Numbered from the stretch's first letter, positions 43,213 through 54,720 are shown. The stretch: 64,000 nt of DNA from Pegoplata infirma (GCA_963921195.1 OY992540.1:41749890-41813889), one strand, 5' to 3'. The notes: generated by a model not told the origin, from the sequence alone. Made by a program: numbers and translations.

Positions 43213-43696
43213 TGTATGTAAGGTTAGATTGGCATATTTTTGTGTGACAAAAAAGTTTTTTTCAATTTTAAACGTCCGTTTAAGTTTTTATTCTCCTAGG
43301 CCTAAAACTTATGAGGTACAAATTTGAGGCCAATCAGATTAAATTAACCCGTGAAGGCCGGCGATCAAAGTTTTGGATTTTTGAAAATTTTAAAAAATTT
43401 GTCTTGCGACACATTACATTTATTAATTTTCGAGATATCGCTACCTGAAATTTGAAAAAAAATGGCGTTTTTTCCTACGATCAAGAGTTTTTAAAAAAGA
43501 TTTCAAAATTTCTTTCTCTTGACACTTGCAAAGAGCCTGAGATAATCTTTCATTTAAACTTAATTTGAGCCAAATCCGATCATTTTAACAATGGCGTCAT
43601 TCGATCAAGTTTTTGGTTTTTGGAAAATTTCCACCAAAATTTCGAATTTTTGAAAAATTAAAAGAGAATATCTTGCGATACATAATTTTAATTAAA

Positions 43697-43890
43697 GGTG
43701 CTGTGGCTTAGTGGTTAGCGCGTTGGACTACTAGCCAGCAAGCCTGGGTTCGATTCCCGGCTCAGGCAGAACAACATTTTTTTCAGATATTTATTAGTTT
43801 CTATTTATAACTAATATCTATCGCAGCACCCTCCTTCGTTGATAAATAGCACTAAAACGTCAACGAAGTAAAATAATAAAATAATGGCTA
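43697..43890 (+). mobile_element. tRNA-headed SINE-like unit
   Basis: Pol III A box TGGCTTAGTGG at 43704-43714 and perfect B box GGTTCGATTCC at 43747-43757, with a near-perfect T stem CTGGG/CCCGG. The anticodon region can pair as GTTGG/CCAGC around an 8-nt loop, one base too long. The tRNA 3' acceptor strand is missing at its usual place, but GGTGCTGTG (43697-43705) is complementary to CGCAGCACC at 43822-43830. A second stem CTTCGTTGA/TCAACGAAG (43834-43868) precedes a tail of ATAAA/AATAA words. This is the layout of a tRNA-derived SINE with a structured 3' end. Target duplication not resolved. Confidence 0.65.
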
Positions 43891-44105
43891 TGAAAAACAG
43901 CTTCAAAAATAATTCGCCAGGTCAATAACATATGGCGATGCAACAACTGTACTCAAAATTATCAACACGCGCAATTACAGTGTTGCCATACTGAAGCCCT
44001 TCTATCTTTCAAATCTTTCATCTCTCTTCTATCCCCTTTCCGAAAGAAACAACACGGTTACATTAGTAATTGATAGGCAGCATTGCCTGAGTGTGTTTCA
44101 TTTGA
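43891..44105. other. GC-richer insert of unknown type
   Basis: About 215 bp of even composition (CGCCAGGTCAATAACATATG, CTATCCCCTTTCCGAAAG) between the SINE tail and the resumption of family C (TTTCATTTGAAAAAA). No long ORF. It may be part of the same insertion as the SINE. Confidence 0.4.
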
Positions 44106-44545
44106 AAAAAAAAAAAAAAAAAAAAAAAAAAACAATTTCTAAAAATTACGGATTTTTCCTACGTTCAAGAAATAAAGAAAAATAAAAAAATCTCAAAATT
44201 TTTTTCCACTGACTTTTTTTATAGACCTTGCCCATAACGCCCTTCGATCAAAATTAAAAGTTTGGAGAAAATTTTCCAAAACCAAAAACTTTGACCGAAG
44301 GGCAAATGGCTCCACGGATTAAAATGCTAAGATTTGGCTCAAATTTTTTTTGTCTCAAGCTTTATGAAATGGTCAAGGGAAAGAAATTTTGAGATTTTTT
44401 TTTTTTAAATTCTTGAACGTAGGAAAAGCCACAATTGTTTGCAAACTTGAAATAGCAATAACTTAAAAACCGTTTGACCGATTTTAATTTTTTTGTGATA
44501 TTTGTGTTCAGCGCATCAAAATCAGTAAATGTGTCGCAAGAGACT

Positions 44546-44801
44546 TACAAGGAAGGTCTTTCGCAGGGCACCCACCGATTGTCCTAAAACCGACTTATAG
44601 GAAAGAGGGGAGCAAAAAATTTCTTCAAAAGCAACTATACGAACGTTTTATACTGGTCGAAGGGTTTTTTGAAGACCTATCCAATGGTGTATCGGTCGTG
44701 CCAAAATTCAAAAATGTATAATCGTTGGGGTAGTTTATATGGAGATGTATTTTTCCAAAATTTTTTTTCCTGGAATTTTTTTTTTTCAAATTTTTTTTTT
44801 A
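44546..44801. repeat. CACAAGG-type dispersed repeat fragment
   Basis: ACAAGGAAGGTCTTTCGCAG and CACCCACCGATTGTCC match 12146-12182; GGTTTTTTGAAGACCTATCC relates to 22267. It ends in T-runs that join family A. Confidence 0.5.
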
Positions 44802-46690
44802 TACCCTCCAACCACAGTATGGGGGTATATTCACTTTGTCATTCCGTGTGTAACATATCGAAATATCGGTCAGGGACCCCACAAAGTATATATAATATTG
44901 ATCCATGATAGAATCTAAGACATTCTAGCGATGTCCGCCCGACCGTCCGTCTGTAGAAATAACGATGCAGTTCAAACCAAAGGAGCTAGACCCCTGAAAT
45001 TGGGAAAGAATATCTTTTATGTTACTGGTAAGGTTAAGTTCGAAGATGGGCAAAATCGGCCCCCTTGAAGAACTAAAACGACCCCTGAAAAATACGATAT
45101 TTTTAAAAGTTTTTTTAAATGTTTGCTCAACTGTAACATTTGTATGCCATATTATGTTCATAGACCTGCGCGCAGTGGACCAAATGTTGAATCTGGTGCG
45201 CAGTTGGTCGAAAAATGAACTTTTTACAATATTGAATTAGTATCGCAAATATGATTGCACTATTCCTACCTTACTTAACGCTAATAAAATTTCTTTGTTT
45301 ATTGCAAAAACACCATCGTAGTAGGCAGCCAAACATGAGTAATTAGTTTTTATAAAAAAAATCATCAAGTTCTGTCTAGACTTGTTGATTGTTTAAACTG
45401 CTATTTTACGACCGTATTAAGGCAATTTATCAAATTATTTGTTATATTTTAACCTCAAGGAATGTATATTTGAAGTTGATTTGTGTTGTTGTTTGTAAAA
45501 AAACGTAAATTAAAAAGAGAGTCCACAATGGAATTATTTTTCAAGCAAACTTGAATTTTGGTAATGAATTTAGGTACTAATCCCGCTAACTTCTATAGGG
45601 GTTTTACATGATTTCAAAAGAATAGATATTGAGCTCCAAAATAATAAAAAAATTGGCTGCTGGTTTTTGCTGGTTTTTGTTTTTCAGTCGATCTAGCGAT
45701 GTCCGTCCGTCTGTCTGTATAAAACACGATAACTTTAAAACGGCAACTCTGTTGCTGCTGACGCTTGGCATATATATTTTCAATTTTCCTAGTCAGGTTG
45801 GTATTGAATATCAGCTAAATCGGTCTAGTGGTTCAGAAGTTGTAAGCAAAATTCGTGAATTTCAAATTGGTGTATCTTGAATTTATGTTAAAAAAAAAAC
45901 ACCTTAACGCTTTAAATGACATTGATGAGCCACAAAAATATTTTGCTGAGTATTTTTGACATTCTCAAACATTTTTTAACCCAATGTAAAAATTTTACAA
46001 GCAAAAAAATATTTTAGCTCAAAAAAAAATTTTCACTAAATTTTTTTTTTTTTTTACCGAAATGAGTAAAAAAAATTTTTTTTTACTCAAAATTAAATAT
46101 TTCTTTTCTAAATTGTTTAAAAATCTTTTTTACGTTAAAAAAATTACTTTCTCTGCTTATTATTGGCTCTACTTTACTTATATTTTATTATAACAATGTT
46201 TCAATAAGTGCAACGCCCCTTCAAATACCGCCCGCATTTGGACTATATAGCAGCTCATCTCATTTTCCTTGTGCATTACAAATTTCATGTTTCTAGGTGC
46301 TCTCAAAGTCGAATTATACTCTCTTGCACGCTAGATTAAGCATTTGGTCCACTGTGCTGCGCTTGGACCAAGGGGGTTAGGAAATTCGATTTTTTTCAGG
46401 CCGCCCCCTGACGTGGGCGTGGTTATAGAAATTAATTAAAAATAACGAAAAAAATTTATTATTTAAGCGTAAATATCATAAATAATTTTTAAACCTATAA
46501 AACGGGGGTACAGGTGTCCCCCACAAACTCCACAGACTCCCCCAAAAAAAAAAAAAAAGGCCCCTGCGACTTTTTTTAATTTTTAACGTGTTGGATGGTA
46601 TAAAAGATTCGGCATAGCCGAATTTAACACTCTCATTTCTTTTTAATTGTAGAGGGTATCAATACATTAGCCAGGCCGAATTTAACTTTT
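44802..46690 (-). repeat. Family A copy, reverse orientation, interrupted
   Basis: ATACCCTCCAACCACAG...TGGGGGTAT hairpin at 44802-44829, then GGACCCCACAAAGTATATAT, AGCGATGTCCGCCCGACC and a far end near 46640-46690 (TGTAGAGGGTATCAATACAT, AGGCCGAATTTAAC). A second core, CGATGTCCGTCCGTCTGTC, is at 45697, inside the nested element. The 70-83 residue ORFs here are repeat-derived. Confidence 0.7.
45173..46354. mobile_element. CAGTGGACC-ended inverted-repeat element, nested
   Basis: CAGTGGACCAAATGTTGAAT at the left is mirrored by GATTAAGCATTTGGTCCACTG at the right, about 25 bp with several mismatches. Both flanks carry CTGCGC within 8 bp, which may be a worn duplication. The interior includes its own family A core at 45680-45725. 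Confidence 0.55.
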
Positions 46691-47164
46691 TTAACTGTTT
46701 TTTTTTTTTGTAAATTTTCAAAAATTCAAATCTTTGATCGCCGGGAGTGACGTGTTGATTTCAACTGATTGGCCATAAATTTGTACCACATACGTTTTAG
46801 GCCTAATAGAATAAAAATTTACCCCGACGTTTAAAATCGAAAAAAAAAACTTTTTTGTCAAAAAAAAAAGATGTAAGGTGCCCTAGACTTTTAAAGAGCG
46901 TTTCAAAAAAAATTTAATTGTTACACGCTCATTTTAGATTCTGAGACATTTTTCGTATGTTTTCTTATACATTTTTTCACAACTTTTCAATTCACATGAA
47001 ATTTTCCTAATCATATGAAGCACGTTTCGATTTACTTTCTCTAAACTTTATTTTCATGAAAAAAAAATTCGAAAGTGAAATCTAGAACACCAAAAAAATT
47101 CAGAAATTTTTATTTTCACATTTTTTATGTGAATTACATACTTTTTTGGAACCGCGGCCTAAGA
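46691..47164. repeat. Family C and family D fragments
   Basis: 46730-46870 is family C (TTGATCGCCGGGAGTGACGT, TTTTAGGCCTAATAGAATAA). 46975-47162 matches 54765-55036 (CTTTTCAATTCACATGAAA, GTGAAATCTAGAACACCAAA, TTTTGGAACCGCGGCCT), the left end of which is missing here. Confidence 0.6.
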
Positions 47165-47885
47165 TTCTATCATCTTTTTCGTATAGAAAAAGTCAAAATC
47201 TGAGAATATTTTATACAAAAAATTCTTTCTACATAAAAAGTTTCAGATTCTGAAACATTTTTCGTGTAGAAAACGTTTCCGATTCTGTGATATTTTTTGA
47301 ATCGAAAAAGTTCCAGATTCTGAGACACTTTTGGCATAGATAAAGTTTCAGATTCTGTGATATTTTTCGTGTAGAAAAAGTTTTAGATTCTGAGATATTT
47401 TTCGAATAGAAAAAGACTTCTAAGACCTTTTTTTCTATCAAAAAGCGTTAGATTCTGAAACCTTTCTCTCATTGAAAAAGTCTCATATATTAAGACCTCA
47501 GATTCTGAGACCGTTTTTCTATAGAAAAAGTCTCAGATTCTGAGACTGTTTTCCTATAGAAAAGGTCTCATATTCTGAGACCGTTTTTCTATAGAAAAAG
47601 TCTCAGATTCTGAGACCGTTTTTCTATAGAAAAAGTCTCAGATTCTGAGACCGTTTTTCTATAGAAAAAGTCTCAGATTCTGAGACCGTTTTCCTATAGA
47701 AAAAGTCCCAGATTCTGAGACCGTTTTCCCATAGAAAAAGTCCCAGATTCTGAAGCCGTTTCCCATAGAAAAAGTCCCAGATTCTGAGACCGAAAAAGCC
47801 TCAGATTCTGAGACCTTTTTCCTCAAAAAATACCCAGATTTTGAAAACTTTTTCATATCGAAAAAGTCTCAGATTTAATATATTA
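47165..47885. repeat. Palindromic minisatellite, array A3 (reverse sense)
   Basis: About twenty 33-36 bp units; the most uniform run is 47500-47760 with CTCAGATTCTGAGACCG followed by TTTTTCTATAGAAAAAG. Units are the reverse complement of arrays A2/A4 and decay toward both edges. ORFs translating as SESGTFS or NLKLF repeats are by-products. Confidence 0.9.
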
Positions 47886-48324
47886 ATAAGTTTTTTGTCT
47901 CATCCAAAATACAATTTCGTGTTGCACAGTGTAATTAAGGGGCACACAACTTCAGGACAACCCATTTAAATGACACAAAATTGCTAAAAAAATAAAGTCC
48001 CTATATAAAAAAGCGTTTGAAGTAAAATATAATAACAGCGTTTTGTAAATTAATAACTTTTTAAACAAAAAAATTAATTTATTTTTATTTTACATTTTTT
48101 CTCTTTATGTTACTCTGATCATATTTTATTGTCAGCGGTTAAATTTTTTTTATATATTCGTTTTATTTACTCGTTAGTGTTTTTGTAGCAAAAAATATCT
48201 AAATGAAACTTAAAGTAAGAAAAAAGTACTATAAATTATTAAATATTTTAATATAAACAAATATTGTTTAAAAGAATGAATACAAAAATAAAAAACTTAT
48301 AGAGTGGTTAAACAATGCAAAATG
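47886..48324. other. AT-rich low-copy stretch
   Basis: No repeat partner, gene or RNA seen between the minisatellite and the fold-back element. Confidence 0.4.
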
Positions 48325-50570
48325 TGTAGACTAGACCACCCAAAAAATGTATGGGATTTGCAAAAGTATTTTTTTGTTCGCTCCACCGGCAGTTTCTGAT
48401 AGATTGGCCATAAAAAATAATATCTGTGCAAGAACTGCATCTCTCGGTTGCATACAGGCCAGTCGATTTGAACTTTTGACCCCAAAAGTGACCTAAAAGC
48501 ACTACAAAGCTTTTAAGTGCCATAACTCTTAAAATATGCGTTTTTCCAAAAAATACTACATAACTTTTATTTTGCAGAATAAGAAAGCAAACATTTCCTT
48601 CATACAAATTTTTAGCCTAAGTCTAAGACATCGTGGTGTTTTTGGCGGTTAAAATAAAAATTTATGTGAAGACTTCATTTAAAACGACCCTCGTTAAAAT
48701 TTGGACGGAGACTCAAATAGTCGGTATCCATTATTTTGTAGAGTAAGATATGTAGTTTTTATAAACCAATTACATTTGGAATTTATATAGGTAATTTCAT
48801 TACAGAAGAGGCCAAAGCTGACTTTGAAGTTTAGATTTTTGAAATGCTGTATACAAATTTGTGAAATTACTTTATTTTAAACGACCCTCGTTAAAATTTT
48901 AGTGGATACAATCGGTTTCAATGATTTTGAAGAGTTAGATGTGTACTTTTTGGAAAATATTTGGGGAATTCCAGGCCAAATCACTCACTTTTAGACCCGA
49001 CCCCCTTCGATTAATTTTTTTTGATATATTTTAGTACGTATTAAATGTAACTTTCACTCAAATTTTCAGACTTTTATACCAAGTTGGTGTTGAGTAATCA
49101 ATTTTTTAAAATGGTGTTTTTTTTCAAAAAAAAAAATAAAAAATGAAATTTTTCATTAATTTTGACCAGTAAAAAATATAGATATCTTACAATAAGTTAG
49201 ACGACGTTTTATTGGTATTTAAATGTAGTTTTAGAAAAAAAAATATTTAAAAATTATTCGAATTAATTATCACTTATTTTTTAACGTATAAAATCAAAAT
49301 CGAATTTTTCAAAAAGTCCGAAATCTTCAATTTTTTTTAAAAAGTCTAAAAATTCTACTCTAAATTACACAAGTTTTAATCCATAATTCGAGATTTGAGC
49401 ACAATTAGTCCAATTTTTTTCAAATTTAGAGAATTTCAGTTTTTTTTAGACTCTGGTATATTTTATATAGTGCTCCAAAATAATTAAATTGGAAGACATT
49501 AACCATAACTTACCCTAGATACATTCATTTGTTTGTAAAAATATGTCTCATAAAAATTTAGGTTTATTGGACATGGGCCTTGAATTTTAAAAAACGGATT
49601 ACAAGGAAAAATATTTTTTTTTTGTTTTCTCATTTTTTTGTATTTAAGTTAAATTTGAATTCAGGTGGTTAAAGAATTTTGATTTGGAGTAAAATGCCTC
49701 TATAATAACGTACTAAAAACTAAAATCGGTTGAAAATCAGCCAAGTTATTAAAACTTCCCCAGGCATCTAACGTGTGGCAGACCACTTGAATACAATCCG
49801 AATCATGAAATTCATTGAAATTTTCTACTGTAATAACATTTTTTTATTCTTCAAGTTCAAATGTAATAAGATGCCTAGTATTTTTCATATAGTATTTTGC
49901 TAACATGTTTTCAATTAATGCTAAAAATGCCTGCACTTTTCAACACTTGTTTGAAATCTGCATTTTTAACTCTTCAAAATCATGGAAACCGATTGCAATC
50001 CATTAAAATTTTAACGAGGGTCCTTTAAAATAAAGTAATTTTACAAATTTGTATACAGCATTTGGATAATCTAAACTTCAAAGTCAGCTTTCGGCTCTTC
50101 TGTAATGAAATTACCCATATAAATTCCAAATGTAATTGGTTTATAAAAACTACGTATCTTACTCTACAAAATAATGGATACCGACTATTTGAGTCTCCGT
50201 CCAAATTTTGACGAGGGTCGTTTTAAATGAAGTCTTCACATAAATTTTTATTTTAACCGCGAAAAACACCACGATGTCTTAGACTTAGGCCAAAAATTTG
50301 TATGAAGGAAATGTTTGCTTTCTTATTCTGCAAAATAAAACTTATATAGTATTTTTTGGAAAAACGCATATTTTAAGAGTTATGGCTCTTAAAAGCTTTT
50401 TAGTGCTTTTAGGTCACTTTTGGGGTCAAAAGTTCAAATCGACTGGCCTGTATGCAACCGAGAGATCCAGTTCTTACACAGATATTATTTTTTATGGCCA
50501 ATCTATCAGAAACTGCCGGTGGAGCGAACAAAAATATACTTTTGCAAATTTGGGTGGTCTAGTGTAGACG
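48325..50570. mobile_element. Fold-back element with about 620-bp arms
   Basis: Left arm 48325-48945 and right arm 49962-50570 are mirrors with roughly 90-95% agreement by eye; ends carry ACTAGACCACCC. Each arm holds an equivalent ORF reading inward (MYEGNVCFLILQNK..., 48308-48607 minus and 50298-50567 plus). Differences between the two translations are mostly replacements, so purifying selection is not indicated. The centre (48960-49960) is AT-rich with a GGGGAATTCCAGGCCAAATC word and no domain. Confidence 0.8.
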
Positions 50571-50654
50571 CATGGAAAATATTGAAATAAAACTGGAATA
50601 ATAAAAACACGAAAATTACAACATATGTGCGTGCACATCATATACACATTAAGG
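50571..50654. other. Short spacer
   Basis: AT-rich link between the fold-back element and minisatellite A5; nothing recognised. Confidence 0.3.
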
Positions 50655-51815
50655 ATATTCACGTTAGAGAAGATTGAAAAAAAAAAAAATTTCTATAAAA
50701 AAATTCTTGGAGTTTTTCTATAAAAAAGTTCTTGGAGTTTTTCTATAGAAAAATTCTTGGAGTTTTTCTATAGAAAAATTTTTAGATTTTTTCTATAGAA
50801 AATTTCTTAGATTTTTTCTATAGAAAAATTCTTAGATTTTTTCTATAGAAAAATTCTTAGATTTTTTCTATAGAAAAATTCTTAGATTTTTTCTATAGAA
50901 AAATTCTTAGATTTTTTCTATAGAAAAATTCTTAGATTTTTTTTTCTATAGAAAAATTCTTAGATTTTTTCTATAGAAAAATTCTTAGATTTTTTTTTCT
51001 ATAGAAAAATTCTTTGAGTTTTTCTATAGAAAAATTCTTTGAGTTTTTCTATAGAAAAATTCTTTGAGTTTTTCTATAGAAAAATTCTTAGATTTTTTAA
51101 TAGAAAATTTTTTTAAATTTTTGCTATAAAAAAAATCTTACATTTTTTCTATAGAAAATTTCTTAAATTTTTTCAATAGAAAATTTTTTTTTTTTGTTTT
51201 GTTTTTTGAAAAAATCTTCGATTTTTTCTTTTGAAAAATTCTCAGATTTTTTTATAGAAAAAATCTTAAAAAAAAATTCTTATATTTTTTCTATAGAAAA
51301 TTTTTTAGATTTTTTCTATAGAAAAATTATTAGATTTTTTCTATAGAAAAATTCTATGGAAAAATTCTTAGATTTTTTCTATAGAAAAATTCTTAGATTT
51401 TTTCTATAGAAAAATTCTTAGATTTTTTCTATAGAAAAATTCTTAGATTTTTTCTATAGAAAAATTCTTAGATTTTTTCTATAGAAAAATTCTTAGATTT
51501 TTTCTATAGAAAAATTCTTAGATTTTTTCTATAGAAAAATTCTTAGATTTTTTCTATAGAAAAATTCTTAGATTTTTTCTATAGAAAAATTCTTAGATTT
51601 CTATAGAAAAATTCTTAGATTTTTTCTATAGAAAAATTCTTAGATTTTTTCTATAGAAAAATTCTTAGATTTTTTCTATAGAAAAATTTTTAGATTTTTG
51701 GTATAGAAAAATTCTTAGATTTTTTCTATAAAACAATTCTCAGATTGTTTCTATAGAAAAATTCTTAGATTTTTCTTTAAAAAAATCTTGAATTTTTTCT
51801 ATAGAAAAAATCTGA
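50655..51815. repeat. 26-bp minisatellite, array A5
   Basis: About 40 units of TTCTATAGAAAAATTCTTAG plus ATTTTT, with long stretches of identical units (50800-51000, 51360-51640) and a few 24- or 28-bp variants. The TTCTATAGAA core is shared with arrays A1-A4, and the unit looks like a shortened version of theirs that lost one palindrome arm. Confidence 0.92.
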
Positions 51816-52719
51816 AAACAAATTTACTGTGAATACCCACCATGTTTTCATAACTTTACCATTATTCTTTGGCGAAGAATTTTTACAATTGTATGCAATT
51901 TTATTAGATATTTTTATAAGGAAAATATTTGTTTTAATATTTTTTTTTATTATACATATTTTTTTTATTACATTTTTATACTTTTTAATGTATGTTTTCT
52001 TTTTATACACAATCAGTCACATTATTTTGTAAAATAAACATAACCTAACTAACTAGACAATATACAACATTTATACTTAAATTATATTTTTAAATCTGTT
52101 TTTCTTTATTTTTTTAATTTTTAAAGTTTAGGCCCTATTTATTTTAAAACGCATGATTTCACTTGTTTGTATTTCAACACTTTGTTTTTGTTACAAAAAT
52201 TATATAAAAAAAAATTAAAGTAAAATTTAATATAGTTTTAATTTAAATTTAATTTAATATATTTTTTTTAGTATTTTTAATAATAGTTTTTGTTTCTTAA
52301 ATTCTAGTGTGTTTTTTTTTTGTTTTTAAATAATTTGTATACATTATTAATATTTTCTATAAATAAAAAATTTTAAATTAAAATTTAAAATATTAAAAGC
52401 TCTTTAGAGGATGTAGTTTTTGTTTTATTATTATTTAAATTTCTAAGAATTTACTAATTTTTTAATATCTTAAAATTAAATTTTTGCTATGCAAAAATGT
52501 TTAAATTGAAAAAAAAAAAAAATAAAAATTTTGAGAAGAAAAAGAAAGTTTATTTTTTGTATTATATTAAATCTTATATACAATTAAGTAAATTTTAATT
52601 TGTTAGCTATACAGGGCACAGAATTTAAATATTTTGGAAATAATTGAGCAATTATTCACGTATCGGGTGATCAATTTTAAGTTTAGTTTATTACACCATT
52701 TTCAATTGTATTTCAAAAG
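51816..52719. other. Very AT-rich low-copy sequence
   Basis: Runs of A/T with no repeat structure strong enough to name. ORFs on both strands at 51777-52032 are mirror images in low-complexity sequence and are not genes. Confidence 0.45.
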
Positions 52720-52820
52720 TGTGGAAATGTATTTAAAAATTCTCCAACTACATTTCAAAATTGTTCAGCTACAATTTAAAATTATCCAAATTCATTTTAA
52801 AATGGCCAAATGCGTTTTTA
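52720..52820. repeat. 21-bp minisatellite B, piece 5
   Basis: Five diverged units of the TTTCAAAATTGTTCAGCTAC / TTTAAAATTATCCAAATTCA type, the same family as at 33959-39465. Confidence 0.65.
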
Positions 52821-52855
52821 AATTTTATAAACTTACATCAAAATTGAAAAATATA

Positions 52856-53803
52856 ATATCGTCGCTGCGCCTAAAAATGGAGTCATGTGTTTTGGGACAA
52901 GTGTTTAGGGGAGCAAAAAAACTGTTTATTTTCGTCCCTTCGCGATTTTTTTTAAAAGTTTATTCAATAAAAAATTCTTGTACCGATATGCTATCCACAT
53001 ACTACAAAAAAAGTATAAAACATTTAACGGTTTTCCAGTGGTGCAGAAATTTTCAAAAAACATATACATAACTCCTTTTTAAGTACTTTTTGGAACAAAA
53101 TTTAAATAAAATGGAAATATTTTTTACACATAACTCCTTTTGTCTATGAAACCATTCTTATTGTTAATTTCTTTTCGAGAGGGACAAAGACAAAATAAAG
53201 TTTGTGGATGGTTTAAAGCGACATACTAAGTTAGACAAAGGCTTTGAAATTTCGATATTATAAAGCTCTTCATTAAACAGCGAACAACAGATTTTCGCAA
53301 AACTGGTGATATTTTTTGTTTTTTCTTGTAACTATTCAAGAGCTTCGACATAAATTGACATCTGTGAAAGATTCTGAACTTTAGATACTAAAATTTTCAG
53401 CCGTCAAATGATTTAATTGCTTTCACAAGGCTTGATTACCTGCCGTTTAGGATTTAGATAACAGCATTAAAATATGCAAGTATTTTCCAAAAATCTTGAC
53501 AAATTCATTCAGAATACTTAGATGCTATGTGTGAACTTCATATTACCAAAATAGTGGTTCATTTTGTCACGTTCTGTTACTTTTTTTATCAAAAAAAGTT
53601 ATGTATAGCTTAACACATAACACCTTTTCAGACCTTTTTTTAGTATGACGAACACATAGCTCCTTTTACTAACTTTTGAACCAATCAAGATATCAAAAAA
53701 CGGTTTAGTGAGTAAACGTATGACCAATATGGGATCATAAAGATGTAATAAAAAAAAATTAAAAAACTACACATGACTCCATTTTTAGGCGCAGCGACGA
53801 TAT
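52856..53803. mobile_element. ATATCGTCGCTGCGCC-ended element, copy 1 (948 bp)
   Basis: The left ATATCGTCGCTGCGCCTAAA is mirrored by the right TTTAGGCGCAGCGACGATAT, inverted repeat about 36 bp, continuing into mirrored CATGTGT/ACACATG. It contains AACACATAACTCCTTTT words. A frame of about 70 residues (MESCVLGQVFRGAKK...) at the left is also open in copy 2. No transposase motif. Ends may include a 2-bp AT duplication. Confidence 0.85.
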
Positions 53804-54720
53804 ATTAGAGTGCCATTTTTTCAACTTTTGTTTTTCCCAAGTATCTGGGAAAATTTTTGTTCTACTAGACCCTAAAAACAATGTGGAACAAATTTAAGGC
53901 CAATCTGATAAAATTGCTCGTAGCGTCCGTCGATCAATGTCTTACAAGGGAAGTCTCCCTGGTGTCACCCTCCGATCTTCATGAAATTTGGACATGTTGT
54001 TAAGAACGAAAATTAATTCGACACGTATTTTTTTTTAGCGGCCCAAACTCATTTTTAGGGGGGGTCGATTTGTATGGGGGGAAATCGACATTTTTCAGTT
54101 TTTTTACGATTTACGTCTATTTAAACAAAATTAATATAGGCATGTGTGATATCAGATTAAAGGTATTAAAAATACCTATCTCGTGGTGCTAACAACGGTC
54201 CAAAAAAGTTAATATTTTTCGACTTATTAACAAAAATGTTATTAACAAAAATGTCCTAAAATTTTGCTATTTTACTCAATATGACGAAAAGTTGTGCATG
54301 TTTGGACACGTTCTTAGCACACGTAGATAGGTTTTCCAAAGACCTTTCATTTGGTATGTAACATGACTTGGTTTCTTTGCATAATATAGGAGATAAACGA
54401 AAAAAAAACTGAAAAATGGCCTTGTTTCCCCCTCCCTTTTACCCCTTAAATATGAATTTGGGCCGCTAAAAAAAATACATGTCCCTTTATTTTTTCTGCT
54501 CTTACAAAATAAAACCAATTAAATAAAGATCCGCGGGTGACACTAGGGAGACTTTCCTTGTAAGTTAAAATAAAAGATTGTCATAAGCTTTACGAGAGCG
54601 AAGACAAGGGAAACAATTTTGAGATTTCATTTAAAAATTTCTTAAGGAAAGGAAAAACCACAATTTTAGCAATTTTCAAATAGCGATATCTCGAAAACGG
54701 AACGCCCTTCTGATTTTTTT
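53804..54720. repeat. Family C copy split by a fold-back element
   Basis: GTGGAACAAATTTAAGGCCA, CGTAGCGTCCGTCGATCAA on the left and AAGATTGTCATAAGCTTTAC, CAAATAGCGATATCTCGAAA on the right are consecutive parts of family C. Confidence 0.6.
53941..54564. mobile_element. CTTACAAGGGAAG-ended fold-back element
   Basis: The left CTTACAAGGGAAGTCTCCCT, with GGTGTCACCC, is mirrored by GGGTGACACTAGGGAG...CCTTGTAAG at the right. Inner arms also mirror (ATTTTTTTTAGCGGCCCAAA against its complement near 54462). Ends resemble 6021-7373. The 80-residue minus ORF is arm sequence. Confidence 0.75.

Larger units (their letters stand above)
43230..44545. repeat. Family C repeat copies, rearranged
   Basis: AGGCCTAAAACTTATGAGGT, CGATCAAAGTTTTGGATTTT and TTTGAGCCAAATCCGATCAT identify family C. 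44242-44305 is a mirrored pair (CCCTTCGATCAAA against TTTGACCGAAGGG). A long A-run (44106-44131) follows the insertion holding the tRNA-like unit. Confidence 0.6.

Noticed and set aside
47229..47856. ORFs with repeated SESGTFS / NLKLF units as a repeat protein
   Set aside because: Direct translation of minisatellite A3; unit length varies and the frame has no independent support.
48308..50567. Paired ORFs beginning MYEGNVCFLILQNK as a possible conserved small protein
   Set aside because: They are the two arms of one inverted repeat, so their similarity is structural. Differences are mostly replacements. Kept as a question, not annotated as CDS.
50655..51815. CRISPR-like array of regular repeats
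   Set aside because: The units are adjacent with no unique spacers, and the whole window is eukaryotic in character. It is a minisatellite.
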